Below, one piece after another: positions 46,620 to 56,635 of a stretch of DNA of 64,000 nucleotides. The notes below the pieces were generated by a model. The model did no database searches. It had not been told where the DNA came from and saw only the letters and a program-made list of their open reading frames with translations. Position 1 is the first letter of the stretch; the number at the start of each line of letters is the position of its first letter. The position numbers were made by a program, and so were the translations under genes. Source of the stretch: Microtetraspora glauca (GTDB lineage: Bacteria > Actinomycetota > Actinomycetes > Streptosporangiales > Streptosporangiaceae); NCBI GenBank assembly GCA_001570385.1, contig BBYL01000021.1, forward strand, positions 62,001 to 126,000, read 5' to 3'.

Positions 46620-49460
46620 GTGAGTGACCTGCCGACAGACCGGCTCCTTGAGCGCGATTCCGAAATATCCGCGCTTTCCGCCGGTGTCGAGGGAGCCGGA
46701 GCGGGGATCGGCTCCTTCTTCGTCGTGATCGGACCCTCGGGCATCGGAAAGACACGGTTGCTCGGCGGAGCCAGGAGGATGGCCTCCGAGGGCGGCCTTC
46801 GCGTCCTCGCGGCCAACGGCTCCCCCTTCGAGCGCGAGTACGCGTTCGGGCTGGTACGCCAGTTGTTCGAGGGCGTGCTCATGAGGGCCGACGACGCCGA
46901 GCGCGAGCAGCTGTTGTCGGGTGCGACCGCGGAGGTTCGGCACCTCTTCGGACTCGCTTTCGGCCTCACTGCGGGCGAAGGTGCTCACAGTAGCGAGATG
47001 AACCTCTTCCATGGCCTCTTCTGGCTCACCGTGAACATCTGCCGGCGGAGTCCGGTGCTGCTCGCGGTGGACGATCTGCACTGGGCGGACGACGCCTCGC
47101 TCCGCTTCCTGGCGTACCTGCAGCGACGGCTGCGGGACGTCAGGCTCATGGTGGTGGCGGCGACACGGCCGTCGGATCCCGCTGCCGCCGAAGCCCTGCT
47201 CGACGTCGTTCTCACCTATCCCGAATGCCGGATGTTGCAGCCGCGGCCGTTGAGCGAGGCTGCCGTCGGCATCGTGCTGGGAGAGATCCTCGGCGAGACT
47301 CCTGGTCCTGAGGTGGTGTCGGCCTATCACGCAGCCACCGGAGGAAACCCACTACTGCTGGTGGAGACCGTACGAGCGCTCGGCGTACGACGCGCCGGCC
47401 CGGCGGGGATGGACGACGCCCGGATCAGTGAGATCGGCACCAGGGCGGTCGGCAGGCACGTCTCCGTCGAGTTGGGGCGGCTGTCTCCGGCGGCCCGGCG
47501 AACGGCCGAGATGGTGACCGTCCTCGGCCGTCACGCCGACGTCGGCCACATCGCCGCTCTCACCGGGCTCGATTACGCGACCGTACAGTCGGCGGTGCAC
47601 GAACTGGAGGACGCGCACATTCTCAGCACAGAGAGCGAGGACGCGTCCGTCGGGTTCGTGCACCCCGTGGTCCGCTCGGCCGTCTATGAGCGGCTGGATC
47701 CCGCCGACCGCGTCCGGTGCCATCTGGCCGCGGCGGCCCTGCTGACGCGCGAAGGCCGCCGGCTGGACGAGGCCGCCGGTCATCTTCTGGCGCTTCCGAG
47801 TCCGGAACCCGAGCATGTGGCGGTGCTGAGGCAGGCGGCCAAGCAGGCGCTGGAACGGGGGACACCCGAGTCGGCGCACGTTTACCTGGCGCACGCGCTC
47901 ACGGGGAGCATGGGGCAGCGGGAGAGGCTGGACCTGCTCAGGGAGGCCATCACGGCCGCCCTCCTCGTGGACGGCGAGGCGGCACTCGGTCACCTGGACG
48001 TCGCCCTACGGCTGACCCACGATCCGGTCGAGACAGGAGAACTGCTGTGTCTCAGCGGGCTCACCAAGTCGTTGGTGGGCCGGAGCACCACGATGATCGC
48101 CCAGATGGTCGAGGCCATCACGCGCCTCCCCGACGACGCGGACGACCTGCGGCGGGGGCTCGAAGCGGCGTTGCTGGACGCCCCGCTGGCCGCCGTCGGC
48201 GCCGAGAGCGTGTTGCGGCGTATCCCGGAGTTGGTCCGGCTTCCTCGTTCGGACACGTTGAACGCGGCGCTCCTTGAGTGCATGATCGCGGGCAACGAAT
48301 GCTACGCCGGGGATCCCCGTGGAGCCGCCCGCGCCCAGGCCGCGCTGAGGCATCCACAGATGCTGGAAGCGGCGGCCAAAGGGGCCACCGCCGGCCTGCT
48401 CGGTCACTTCACCCTGATGGTCGGCGACCCCGACAGGGGCATCGACGCCTACGGTCTCCTGATCGCGGAGGTCCGCAGGCGGGGGTCGAGCATCGCCCTC
48501 GGGACGTCGCTGACGTGCCGGGCGATGGGCTGGCTGCGGAAGGGAGAGCTGGCCGAAGCCGAGAACGACCTTCGCGAGGTGATCCAGATACGCCGGATCT
48601 CTCCGGTAGGCACCGTGCTCACGATGGCGCAGGGACTCCTCGCCGAGGTCCTCGTCGAGCAGGGGCGGATCGATGAGGCCTCGGAGATCCTGCAGGAGGC
48701 CGACCTTCCCGCGCAGCTGCCGCAGAACGGAATCTTCTACACCTGTCTGCACGCCCGGGCCCGGATCCTGGCCACCGGGGGTTTCCATGACCGGGCCCTG
48801 GACGCCGCGCTGGCCGCCGGTAGCAGGTTCGCAGGACATAACGGCATAAATCCCGCGATCGTGGCGTGGCGTTCGCAGGCCGCCCTGTGCCTGCACGCGC
48901 TGGGCGAGCCGGACAGGGCACGCGCGTACGCGGACGAGGAGATCGAACTCGCCGAACGCTGGGGGGCGCCGGACACGATCGGCCGGGCGCTGCGAGTGGC
49001 CGGGCTGGTCGGCCCCCCGTCCACCATGCCGAAGCTGCTGGAACGCAGCGTCGAGGTCCTACGCCGGTCTCCCGCCCGCCTCGAGCTGGCGCACGCCCTG
49101 GTGGATCTCGGGGCGTGCGAGCGACGCAACGGCCACCTCTCGGTGGCTCGGGCCCTTCTCTACGAGGGCATGGAAATCGCCCAGCGCTGCCACGCCGTCC
49201 CTCTCGCGAAGTCCGCGCGGAGCGAGCTCGCCGCCACCGGAGCCCGTCCCAGGCGTTCGTATCTCACCGGCCCGGAATCGCTCACCCCCAGCGAGGCGAG
49301 GGTCGTCGGTCTGGCCGCCGATGGGCTGACGAACAGTCAGATCGCCCAACGCCTCTACATCACGGTCAAGACCGTGGAGGTCCACCTCTCGAACGCGTAC
49401 CAGAAGCTGGGGATCCGGCGTCGTCACCAACTCCGCGACGCGCTGCCCGCTCAGGTGTGA
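46620..49460 (+). CDS. LuxR-family regulator of the LAL class
   Basis: Large ATP-binding LuxR-type activator of 946 residues. The P-loop FFVVIGPSGIGKTRLLGGAR is near residue 36-50 and Walker B is VLLAVDDLHWADDASLRFLA. A long helical-repeat middle follows. The C-terminal LuxR helix-turn-helix is LTPSEARVVGLAADGLTNSQ, AQRLYITVKTVEVHLSNAYQ and KLGIRRRHQLRDAL. LAL proteins are common pathway-specific activators of natural-product clusters, and its place 0.5 kb downstream of the precursor makes it the likely regulator of the lanthipeptide locus. GTG at 46620 is preferred; GTG at 46572 is the alternative. Confidence 0.9.
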   Translation: MSDLPTDRLLERDSEISALSAGVEGAGAGIGSFFVVIGPSGIGKTRLLGGARRMASEGGLRVLAANGSPFEREYAFGLVRQLFEGVLMRADDAEREQLLSGATAEVRHLFGLAFGLTAGEGAHSSEMNLFHGLFWLTVNICRRSPVLLAVDDLHWADDASLRFLAYLQRRLRDVRLMVVAATRPSDPAAAEALLDVVLTYPECRMLQPRPLSEAAVGIVLGEILGETPGPEVVSAYHAATGGNPLLLVETVRALGVRRAGPAGMDDARISEIGTRAVGRHVSVELGRLSPAARRTAEMVTVLGRHADVGHIAALTGLDYATVQSAVHELEDAHILSTESEDASVGFVHPVVRSAVYERLDPADRVRCHLAAAALLTREGRRLDEAAGHLLALPSPEPEHVAVLRQAAKQALERGTPESAHVYLAHALTGSMGQRERLDLLREAITAALLVDGEAALGHLDVALRLTHDPVETGELLCLSGLTKSLVGRSTTMIAQMVEAITRLPDDADDLRRGLEAALLDAPLAAVGAESVLRRIPELVRLPRSDTLNAALLECMIAGNECYAGDPRGAARAQAALRHPQMLEAAAKGATAGLLGHFTLMVGDPDRGIDAYGLLIAEVRRRGSSIALGTSLTCRAMGWLRKGELAEAENDLREVIQIRRISPVGTVLTMAQGLLAEVLVEQGRIDEASEILQEADLPAQLPQNGIFYTCLHARARILATGGFHDRALDAALAAGSRFAGHNGINPAIVAWRSQAALCLHALGEPDRARAYADEEIELAERWGAPDTIGRALRVAGLVGPPSTMPKLLERSVEVLRRSPARLELAHALVDLGACERRNGHLSVARALLYEGMEIAQRCHAVPLAKSARSELAATGARPRRSYLTGPESLTPSEARVVGLAADGLTNSQIAQRLYITVKTVEVHLSNAYQKLGIRRRHQLRDALPAQV

Positions 49461-49497
49461 GCCGCGCGAACCGGTGACGCGTTACGCGAAGTCGGCG

Positions 49498-49947
49498 TCA
49501 GAGTCCAGGGGTGGTCCCGGTCGGTGCCACGCGATCCGCGGCCGTCGGGCACAGGACGTCGAGGTAGTGCTGGTTGTACATGACACCGAGGACGTTGCCG
49601 AAGGGGTCGACCACGGAGGCGGTGACGAAGCCGGGACCGCGCTCGATCGGCTTCTCGTGTGCCGTGGCGCCCAGGGACAGCAGCCGCTCGAAGGCGGTCT
49701 CGACGTCGTCCACGTGCCAGTACGTCACCGCGCCGCCGGCCGTACCCGGGCGGGGGTGGGGGGCGAAGCGGCTGTCGATGATGCCGAGCTCGTGCTGGTA
49801 GTCGCCGACGCGGAACTCGACGTAGGCCGGCGTCCCGTCGATCGGGCGCGTGAAGTACGGCTCGACGCCGAGCACTTCGCCGTACCAGCGGGCGGCGGCG
49901 GTGACGTCGTCGGCGAAGAAGCTGACAGTGGTGAGGCCTCGCAGCAT
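49498..49947 (-). CDS. VOC-family (glyoxalase-like) protein
   Basis: Small VOC-fold protein of 149 residues. MLRGLTTVSFFADDVTAAAR, WYGEVLGVEPYFTRP and the second half YWHVDDVETAFERLLSLGAT followed by VVDPFGNVLGVMYN show the paired beta-alpha-beta modules with His/Glu metal positions. Members act as glyoxalases, dioxygenases or antibiotic-binding proteins; this one's substrate is unknown. ATG at 49947 with GGAAGGAACCCCCG upstream. It is divergent from the WYL regulator across an operator, so it is the likely target of that regulator. Confidence 0.87.
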   Translation of the reverse strand: MLRGLTTVSFFADDVTAAARWYGEVLGVEPYFTRPIDGTPAYVEFRVGDYQHELGIIDSRFAPHPRPGTAGGAVTYWHVDDVETAFERLLSLGATAHEKPIERGPGFVTASVVDPFGNVLGVMYNQHYLDVLCPTAADRVAPTGTTPGL

Positions 49948-49993
49948 CGGGGGTTCCTTCCTCAGTTGGTGACACCACCCATCCTCCGATCTG

Positions 49994-50016
49994 AAGTGCT
50001 CATCTTCTGAGCACTT
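49994..50016. promoter_or_regulatory. Operator between VOC and WYL-regulator genes
   Basis: AAGTGCTCA-TCTTC-TGAGCACTT is a perfect 9-5-9 inverted repeat. It lies 47 bp from the VOC start and 20 bp from the regulator start. It is the expected binding site of the WYL-domain regulator controlling both genes. Confidence 0.7.
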
Positions 50017-50035
50017 TGTTGGAGAATCTGGGACC

Positions 50036-50986
50036 ATGCGCGCTGACCGTCTCGTAGCCGTCCTGCTGCTGATGCAGGCCCGTGGCCGGGTAACCGCCGC
50101 CGAACTGGCCACCGAGCTCGAGGTGTCCGTCGCCACCGCCCGCCGGGATCTGGAGGCGCTGTCGGCGGCGGGCGTCCCGGTCTACCCGCAGCCCGGACGC
50201 GGCGGCGGCTGGTCCCTCGTCGGCGGTGCCCGCACCGACCTCAGCGGGCTGACAGCGACCGAGGCACAGGCACTGTTCCTGCTCGTCGGACCCGCCACGG
50301 CCGTCTCCTCCGAGGCCAAGGCGGCGCTCCGCAAGCTGGTACGAGCCCTGCCTCGGACCTTCCGGGCCGACGCCGAGGCCGCCGCCGACGCCACGGTGAT
50401 CGACCCCACCCGCTGGGGCGAACGCGACCGCCCCCGGCCCGCGACGGTCGACCTGCTGCAGACCGCCGTGATCCGCCGACGCAAGGTCCGCCTGACCTAC
50501 GCCGGTCGTACCCGGGAACGGACAGAACGGCTGGTCGACCCGTGGGGCCTGATCGACAAGGACGACGTCTGGTACCTCCTCGCCGGAACCGACCGGGGAC
50601 GGCGTACCTTCCGCGTCGACCGGATCGTCCAGGCCGAGCCGACCGACCAACCCGCCGAACGCCCCGACGACTTCACCCTCGCCACCGCCTGGCGGGAGAT
50701 CGTCGAGGAGATCGAGGGGCAGCGCTCCCGCACCTGGGCGACCGTACTCGTCGAGGAGCGGTTCGTGCCGATCCTGCGCGACCAGTTCGGACGGCACTGC
50801 CACACCGACGGCGAACCCGACCAGGGGCGCGCCCGGGTCCGCCTCGCCGCCCCGACTCCCCTGGACATCGCCCGCCACCTCGCCGGCTGGGGCACGATGA
50901 TCGAGGTCATCGAACCACGCTCGGTCCAGAACGAGCTCGCCCGCATCGGCGCCGAACTCGCCGGTCGCTACACCGGCGAGCACTGA
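50036..50986 (+). CDS. WYL-domain transcription regulator (YafY-like)
   Basis: Regulator of 316 residues. The N-terminal winged helix is MRADRLVAVLLLMQARGRVT, AAELATELEVSVATARRDLE. The WYL domain starts around residue 140: LLQTAVIRRRKVRLTYAGRT, RLVDPWGLIDKDDVWYLLAG, with the DVWYL core and a following FRVDRIVQAEPTD. A C-terminal WCX-type extension ends in ARHLAGWGTMIEVIEPRSVQ. WYL domains sense small molecules or nucleic acid. It is divergent from the VOC gene with a perfect inverted repeat between. The ATG at 50036 has GGAG 11 bp upstream. Confidence 0.9.
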   Translation: MRADRLVAVLLLMQARGRVTAAELATELEVSVATARRDLEALSAAGVPVYPQPGRGGGWSLVGGARTDLSGLTATEAQALFLLVGPATAVSSEAKAALRKLVRALPRTFRADAEAAADATVIDPTRWGERDRPRPATVDLLQTAVIRRRKVRLTYAGRTRERTERLVDPWGLIDKDDVWYLLAGTDRGRRTFRVDRIVQAEPTDQPAERPDDFTLATAWREIVEEIEGQRSRTWATVLVEERFVPILRDQFGRHCHTDGEPDQGRARVRLAAPTPLDIARHLAGWGTMIEVIEPRSVQNELARIGAELAGRYTGEH

Positions 50987-51309
50987 AACGGAGCACACGA
51001 GGGGTTCTCGGTCCGGGCGGGACCTCCGGCGGGACGAGCCGTACACGGTTCCGGGGACGGCGACCCGTCCTGGCGGCCGCTGGTGGCAGGCGGACGTCGC
51101 GCCTGCCCGCCGTCGGCATGCCGCCGAGCTGTGCCCACTCGCTTCGGTCCGATGCCGCGGTTCGGGCCACGCCGATTTCCGGACGAACACAAGAGGCGTT
51201 CCTCCTGCGTTCACCCCTACACAGGTCACTCCACAGAGGGACCTTGGCTCCGGTATCCCGGCCATTCGGCCCCTGAAATCGCCCAGGATGGAGATCGTAA
51301 TCTGCGATC
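50987..51309. other. Intergenic stretch without recognisable content
   Basis: Between the WYL regulator and carbonic anhydrase genes. No frame with a family signature, strong hairpin or repeat was seen. It presumably holds the carbonic anhydrase promoter near 51270-51300, where base composition becomes less GC-rich. Confidence 0.3.
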
Positions 51310-51990
51310 ATGACTGACGCTCGGGCACTTACTCCCCGCGAAGCGTTCGAGGTGCTGCTGGCAGGCAACCAACGGTTCGTCTCCGGCACCCCTCAGCATC
51401 CGAACCAGAACGCCATGCGCCGCGCTGAGATCGCACCGGTCCAGTACCCGTTCGCCGTGCTCTTCGGGTGCTCCGACTCCCGGCTGGCCGCCGAGATCAT
51501 CTTCGATCGTGGTCTCGGCGACATGTTCGTCGTACGCACGGCCGGCCACGTCATGGGCCCGGAGGTACTGGGCAGCATCGAGTACGGCGTGAGTGCGCTG
51601 GACTGCCGCCTGGTCGTGGTTCTCGGCCACGACTCCTGCGGTGCCGTCGCGGCCACGTGTGCCGTGCTCGAACAGGGCTCGACCCCGGCCGGTTACGTAC
51701 GCGACGTCGTCGAACGGGTCACGCCCAGCGTGCTGGCGGCCCGCGCCGCCGGGCTCGCCCGGCCCGGCGAGATCGTGGAGGAGCACACACGGCACACGAT
51801 GGACCTGCTGTTGGATCGGTCCCGGGTCCTGGCGGAGCGGGTCTCCGCCGGCCAGGTCGCCGTGGTGGCCCTGTCCTACCGCCTGACCGACGGCCGGGCG
51901 CGAACGCTCGCCGGCCGCGGCCTCGCTGTCCCTCCCGGATCGTTGAGGGAGCCCCGTCTCACCGTCGATGAGCGTCGAAGCGCTCCGTAA
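51310..51990 (+). CDS. Beta-carbonic anhydrase
   Basis: Zinc enzyme of 226 residues interconverting CO2 and bicarbonate in the cytosol. Ligands are Cys54 (LFGCSDSR, with the Asp56-Arg58 catalytic dyad), His107 and Cys110 (VVLGHDSCGAVAATC). The N-terminus LTPREAFEVLLAGNQRFVSG and the central VVRTAGHVMGPEVLGSIEYG are typical. The length equals that of the plant-type beta class in actinobacteria. It is not clustered with transporters, so it is probably the housekeeping enzyme or one of several paralogues. Confidence 0.94.
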   Translation: MTDARALTPREAFEVLLAGNQRFVSGTPQHPNQNAMRRAEIAPVQYPFAVLFGCSDSRLAAEIIFDRGLGDMFVVRTAGHVMGPEVLGSIEYGVSALDCRLVVVLGHDSCGAVAATCAVLEQGSTPAGYVRDVVERVTPSVLAARAAGLARPGEIVEEHTRHTMDLLLDRSRVLAERVSAGQVAVVALSYRLTDGRARTLAGRGLAVPPGSLREPRLTVDERRSAP

Positions 51991-52101
51991 GTCCACCCCA
52001 TCTCCGGGCTTCGACCAGTTCGATCCCTGGCTGACCCCGAACAGCGCCTCATGTCGGCAGATGCCGGCGATGATCCCTGGAAAGCCTTCGTCAGCAGGCT
52101 C

Positions 52102-52812
52102 TCAGGCCGCCGCGAGTACGGATGTGTCCTGGCGGGGGATCCTGACACCCTTCACGAGCAGCCACAGAAGCATCGCGATCTCCGCGATTCCCGCCGGCGC
52201 GACGAGGAACGGGTCCAGCGCCGCACCGAGATCCGGTGCCAGGAACAGCGTGAACGTGTCCAGGAGGTAGCCCACACACCCGATGACGAGCAGGGCACCC
52301 AGCACGCGGGGGAACACTCCCGACCTGTGGACGAGATACCCCAGCGGCAGGAGCCACAGGGCGAAGAAGATCTGCGCGATGAGGTAGCCGTAGTGCTGGA
52401 GGTCGAGCATGAGCAACACGAGCGCGTCTGACCCGCGCGCGCCGAGGGCGCTGGCATAGGAGGTGTCGGTGGCGACGAGCAGCGCCGCGAGCTGGTGAAC
52501 CATGTTGAGGCAGATGATGGCGACGGCGACCGCCACGAAGATCACCATCGCGCGTGCGGCGTTCCTGTTCACGTGCTTGAGGAGCACGTACAGCGTCATG
52601 GCCGTGAAAAGGAAGAACGCGGCTTGCACGAGGTCGGCGACGAAGCCGGCACGGACCAGGTCCGCGTGGGCCACGACGTTCCGCGCCGTGCCGGTGGCGT
52701 CCCCGGGGCGGTAGACCTCGCCGCGGGAGAAGAAGTGGGCGAAGCCGCCCAGGATCGCGACGATCAGGTAGAACAGTCCAGCGGTTCTGGCGAGATGGTG
52801 AGGCGCGCGCAT
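52102..52812 (-). CDS. DUF4386-family membrane protein
   Basis: Integral membrane protein of 236 residues with about six helices: RTAGLFYLIVAILGGFAHFF, AGFVADLVQAAFFLFTAMTL, MVIFVAVAVAIICLNMVHQL, IAQIFFALWLLPLGYLVHRS and two more. The pattern, including RTAGLFYLI near the start and the WLLPLGYLVHRSGVFPRVLG block, matches DUF4386, whose function is unknown. GGGAGG lies 4 bp before the ATG. Phased A-tracts stand immediately upstream. A small XRE regulator gene precedes it on the same strand. Confidence 0.85.
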   Translation of the reverse strand: MRAPHHLARTAGLFYLIVAILGGFAHFFSRGEVYRPGDATGTARNVVAHADLVRAGFVADLVQAAFFLFTAMTLYVLLKHVNRNAARAMVIFVAVAVAIICLNMVHQLAALLVATDTSYASALGARGSDALVLLMLDLQHYGYLIAQIFFALWLLPLGYLVHRSGVFPRVLGALLVIGCVGYLLDTFTLFLAPDLGAALDPFLVAPAGIAEIAMLLWLLVKGVRIPRQDTSVLAAA

Positions 52813-52824
52813 GGTTCCTCCCTG

Positions 52825-52849
52825 TTTTTGGGCATTTTTGGGGTTTTTT
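52825..52849. promoter_or_regulatory. Phased T/A-tracts upstream of the DUF4386 gene
   Basis: Plus-strand T-runs at 52825-52829, 52835-52839 and 52844-52849 are spaced about 10 bp apart, one helical turn. Such A-tracts bend DNA. In a GC-rich genome three in phase are striking, and they overlap the expected leader of the DUF4386 gene. Confidence 0.55.
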
Positions 52850-52910
52850 GGCGTGCTGAACGGAGGCCGCGGGGTGGTGTCCCACGCGTCCCGGTGTGGT
52901 GATGTGGCGA

Positions 52911-53135
52911 CTACTCTTCGGTGTCGGGGTACTGGAACACGTCGTCGAGCGGCACCGTGAACACCCGGGCGATCTGGAAGGCCATCTCGAGCGACGGTGA
53001 GTAGCGGCCCTGCTCGATGGCGATGACGGTCTGGCGGGTCACGCCGATGCGGTCGGCCAGCTCCGCCTGCGTCATCTCGCCATGGGCGAATCGCAGGGCT
53101 CGGATCGAGTTGGTGACTTTGGTGGGCTTGGCCAT
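52911..53135 (-). CDS. Small XRE-family regulator
   Basis: Single-domain helix-turn-helix protein of 74 residues. SIRALRFAHGEMTQAELADR, then GVTRQTVIAIEQGRYSPSLE and MAFQIARVFTVPLDDVFQY make the classic short XRE repressor that accompanies small membrane proteins in actinobacteria and firmicutes. It starts 2 bp after the stop of the membrane-protein gene at 53138, so the two are cotranscribed. ATG at 53135. Confidence 0.9.
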   Translation of the reverse strand: MAKPTKVTNSIRALRFAHGEMTQAELADRIGVTRQTVIAIEQGRYSPSLEMAFQIARVFTVPLDDVFQYPDTEE

Positions 53136-53137
53136 GG

Positions 53138-53557
53138 TCAGAAGCCTCGGCGGTACGCGACGATCTTGACGATCGAAGAGGTGAATGCGGACACGACGAA
53201 CGCCAGGTAGAGCGAATTGGCGATCCAGAAGTGCTCGGCCTCCACCATCGCGAGGCCGAGCGGGACCAGCGCGCAGACGCTGACGACGTAGAACCCTATG
53301 TGCTGCCCGAGCCGGTTGATCTCCTTGTCGCGCTCGTCTTCCTTGTCGGCGTCCCTGGGCGAGGCGATCGTGGCCACGACGCTCGCGACGATGTTCAGGA
53401 CCACCGCGACGCCGATGGCCGTGAGCATCGGCCGTATGTAGGCGATTTTCGTGACGTCTGCCCCGGGAACCTGCCCGAGGACGGTCGCGAAGTAGACCAC
53501 CGAAACGACGAGCGCGGACACGGCGTAGATCCACGAGCGCTTCTCTCCGAATGACAT
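53138..53557 (-). CDS. Small four-helix membrane protein paired with XRE regulator
   Basis: Unnamed 139-residue membrane protein with four helices (SWIYAVSALVVSVVYFATVL, LTAIGVAVVLNIVASVVATI, HIGFYVVSVCALVPLGLAMV, ANSLYLAFVVSAFTSSIVKI). A charged loop DADKEDERDKEINRLGQ lies in the middle. Similar proteins are regularly encoded with a short XRE repressor and may act as its membrane-bound partner or target. GGGAGAG lies 5 bp before the ATG. The promoter region upstream is AT-rich with repeated GACAT half-sites. Confidence 0.8.
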   Translation of the reverse strand: MSFGEKRSWIYAVSALVVSVVYFATVLGQVPGADVTKIAYIRPMLTAIGVAVVLNIVASVVATIASPRDADKEDERDKEINRLGQHIGFYVVSVCALVPLGLAMVEAEHFWIANSLYLAFVVSAFTSSIVKIVAYRRGF

Positions 53558-53583
53558 GCCCGCTCTCCCATGTATAAAAAACT

Positions 53584-53620
53584 TGACATCACGAAAGTAA
53601 AGCAACGGCGACATGATGTC
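53584..53620. promoter_or_regulatory. Repeated GACAT sites upstream of membrane protein/XRE pair
   Basis: GACAT-G-ATGTC (53610-53620) is a perfect palindrome and TGACATCA (53584-53591) repeats its half-site. Minus-strand TATACA just downstream could be a -10. This is a likely operator for the small XRE repressor. Confidence 0.45.
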
Positions 53621-53810
53621 TAGTATTTTTGACTCCACCATCGACGATGGATCGGGGAGCCGGCCGGAAACAGGTCGCGTCCGGCGTCGATGCCGGTGCG
53701 TGCCGCGATCGCCTCGTGGCGTCGTCGCTCTTGGAGTGACCCTACCGGCTAGTGCGCGCCACGCATGAAGTGCGCGGCGCGCACATTGTGGGTAGAGTGC
53801 GACGAGACGC

Positions 53811-53837
53811 CTGGCACTCGCGCCTGGAGAGTGCCAA
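53811..53837. promoter_or_regulatory. CIRCE element (HrcA operator) upstream of groEL
   Basis: CTGGCACTC-N9-GAGTGCCAA matches the CIRCE inverted repeat with the standard 9-bp spacer and one arm mismatch. It implies heat-inducible control by HrcA. A second repeat, GTGCGCGCC/GGCGCGCAC (53752-53760, 53776-53784), lies further upstream. Confidence 0.88.
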
Positions 53838-53944
53838 CCATCCGGCGTGTGCCGGGACGGCGAGGTCCGCCGGCATGCCTGTCGGCGAACCGTCCGTCGC
53901 GGGCGCCGTCCCGGACAGCCCCCTATCAAGAGCAGGAGCAGTAG

Positions 53945-55570
<1,626 letters not shown>

Positions 55571-55687
55571 ATCGGGTCACCCGGGCATTCGCACCCCGGG
55601 CCGGGGAGGACCGCCCCTCCCCGGCTCACCGGCGCTACGGTGGAGATCGCGTACGGCCCGGCCGCCCCTTTCCATGCGAGGTGGAAG

Positions 55688-56557
55688 TTGAAACTCGGCC
55701 TGCACTACTGGAACTACTCGACACCGGCCGATCCCACGCTGATCGCGCCGACGCTGGCGGACACGGTGAGGATCGCAGAGCAGGCGGGGATCTCGTCCTT
55801 CACTGTGATGGACCACTACTTCCAGATGAGGACACGCACCTCCACCGCCGACGAACCGATGCTGGAGGGGTACACCACGCTCGGGTACGTCGCGGCGCTG
55901 ACCGAGCGGATGACGCTCGGCCTGATGGTCACCGGTGTGATGTACCGGCATCCCGGCCTGCTGGCGAAGATCGTCACCACTCTGGACGTGCTGTCCGGAG
56001 GCCGGGCCTGCCTCGGCCTCGGGGCGTCCTGGTATGAGCGGGAGCAGCGCGGGCTCGGCGTGCCCGTCGTCCCGATGAGCGAGCGGTTCGAGCGGCTGGA
56101 GGAGACGCTCCAGATCTGTCTCCAGATGTGGAGCCACGACGACGGCCCGTACGAGGGGCGGCACTACCGGCTCGACGAGACGTTGTGCGTGCCGGCGCCG
56201 CCGAGCGGACGACCGCCGATCATGGTGGGCGGCGGCGGCGAGAAGAAGACCCTGCGGCTGGTCGCACGGTACGCGGACGCCTGCAATCTGTTCGCGACCA
56301 GCGTGGACGAGGTGGCGCGCAAGCTCGACGTGCTGCGCGAGCACTGTGCCGGCGAGGGCCGCGACTACGACACCATCGAGAAGACCGTCATGTTCAGCCG
56401 CCCGGTGCTGGACGCGGCCGACGCGTTCCTCGCCGACGTCGAGGCGTACGCGAAGCTGGGCGTCGGCGAGATCCAGGTGTTGCCGGACCGGCACCCGGTC
56501 GCCTTCGTCGAACAGGTCGCCGAGGACATCGCACCCCGGGTCGCCGCGATCGGCTGA
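55688..56557 (+). CDS. LLM-class F420-dependent oxidoreductase
   Basis: Luciferase-like TIM-barrel oxidoreductase of 289 residues. KLGLHYWNYSTPADPTLI, AEQAGISSFTVMDHYFQM, TLGLMVTGVMYRHPGLLAKI and TLDVLSGGRACLGLGASWYE match the F420-binding subgroup common in actinobacteria. The coenzyme is inferred from similarity. The preferred start is TTG at 55688 with GAGG 6 bp upstream, giving the family N-terminus; a longer frame from 55640 adds 16 residues. It stands alone, with a strong terminator following before the convergent MMPL gene. Confidence 0.85.
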   Translation: MKLGLHYWNYSTPADPTLIAPTLADTVRIAEQAGISSFTVMDHYFQMRTRTSTADEPMLEGYTTLGYVAALTERMTLGLMVTGVMYRHPGLLAKIVTTLDVLSGGRACLGLGASWYEREQRGLGVPVVPMSERFERLEETLQICLQMWSHDDGPYEGRHYRLDETLCVPAPPSGRPPIMVGGGGEKKTLRLVARYADACNLFATSVDEVARKLDVLREHCAGEGRDYDTIEKTVMFSRPVLDAADAFLADVEAYAKLGVGEIQVLPDRHPVAFVEQVAEDIAPRVAAIG

Positions 56558-56588
56558 CCGCCACGGACCCGGGACGGCGGAGGGAACA

Positions 56589-56616
56589 TGGTCGTCGCCG
56601 AGGGCGGCGACGACCA
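56589..56616. terminator. Bidirectional terminator
   Basis: TGGTCGTCGCC and GGCGACGACCA form a perfect 11-bp stem around GAGGGC. It lies between the convergent F420-type oxidoreductase and MMPL genes. Confidence 0.75.
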
Positions 56617-56635
56617 GGAGAATCCCTCGGGGTGT

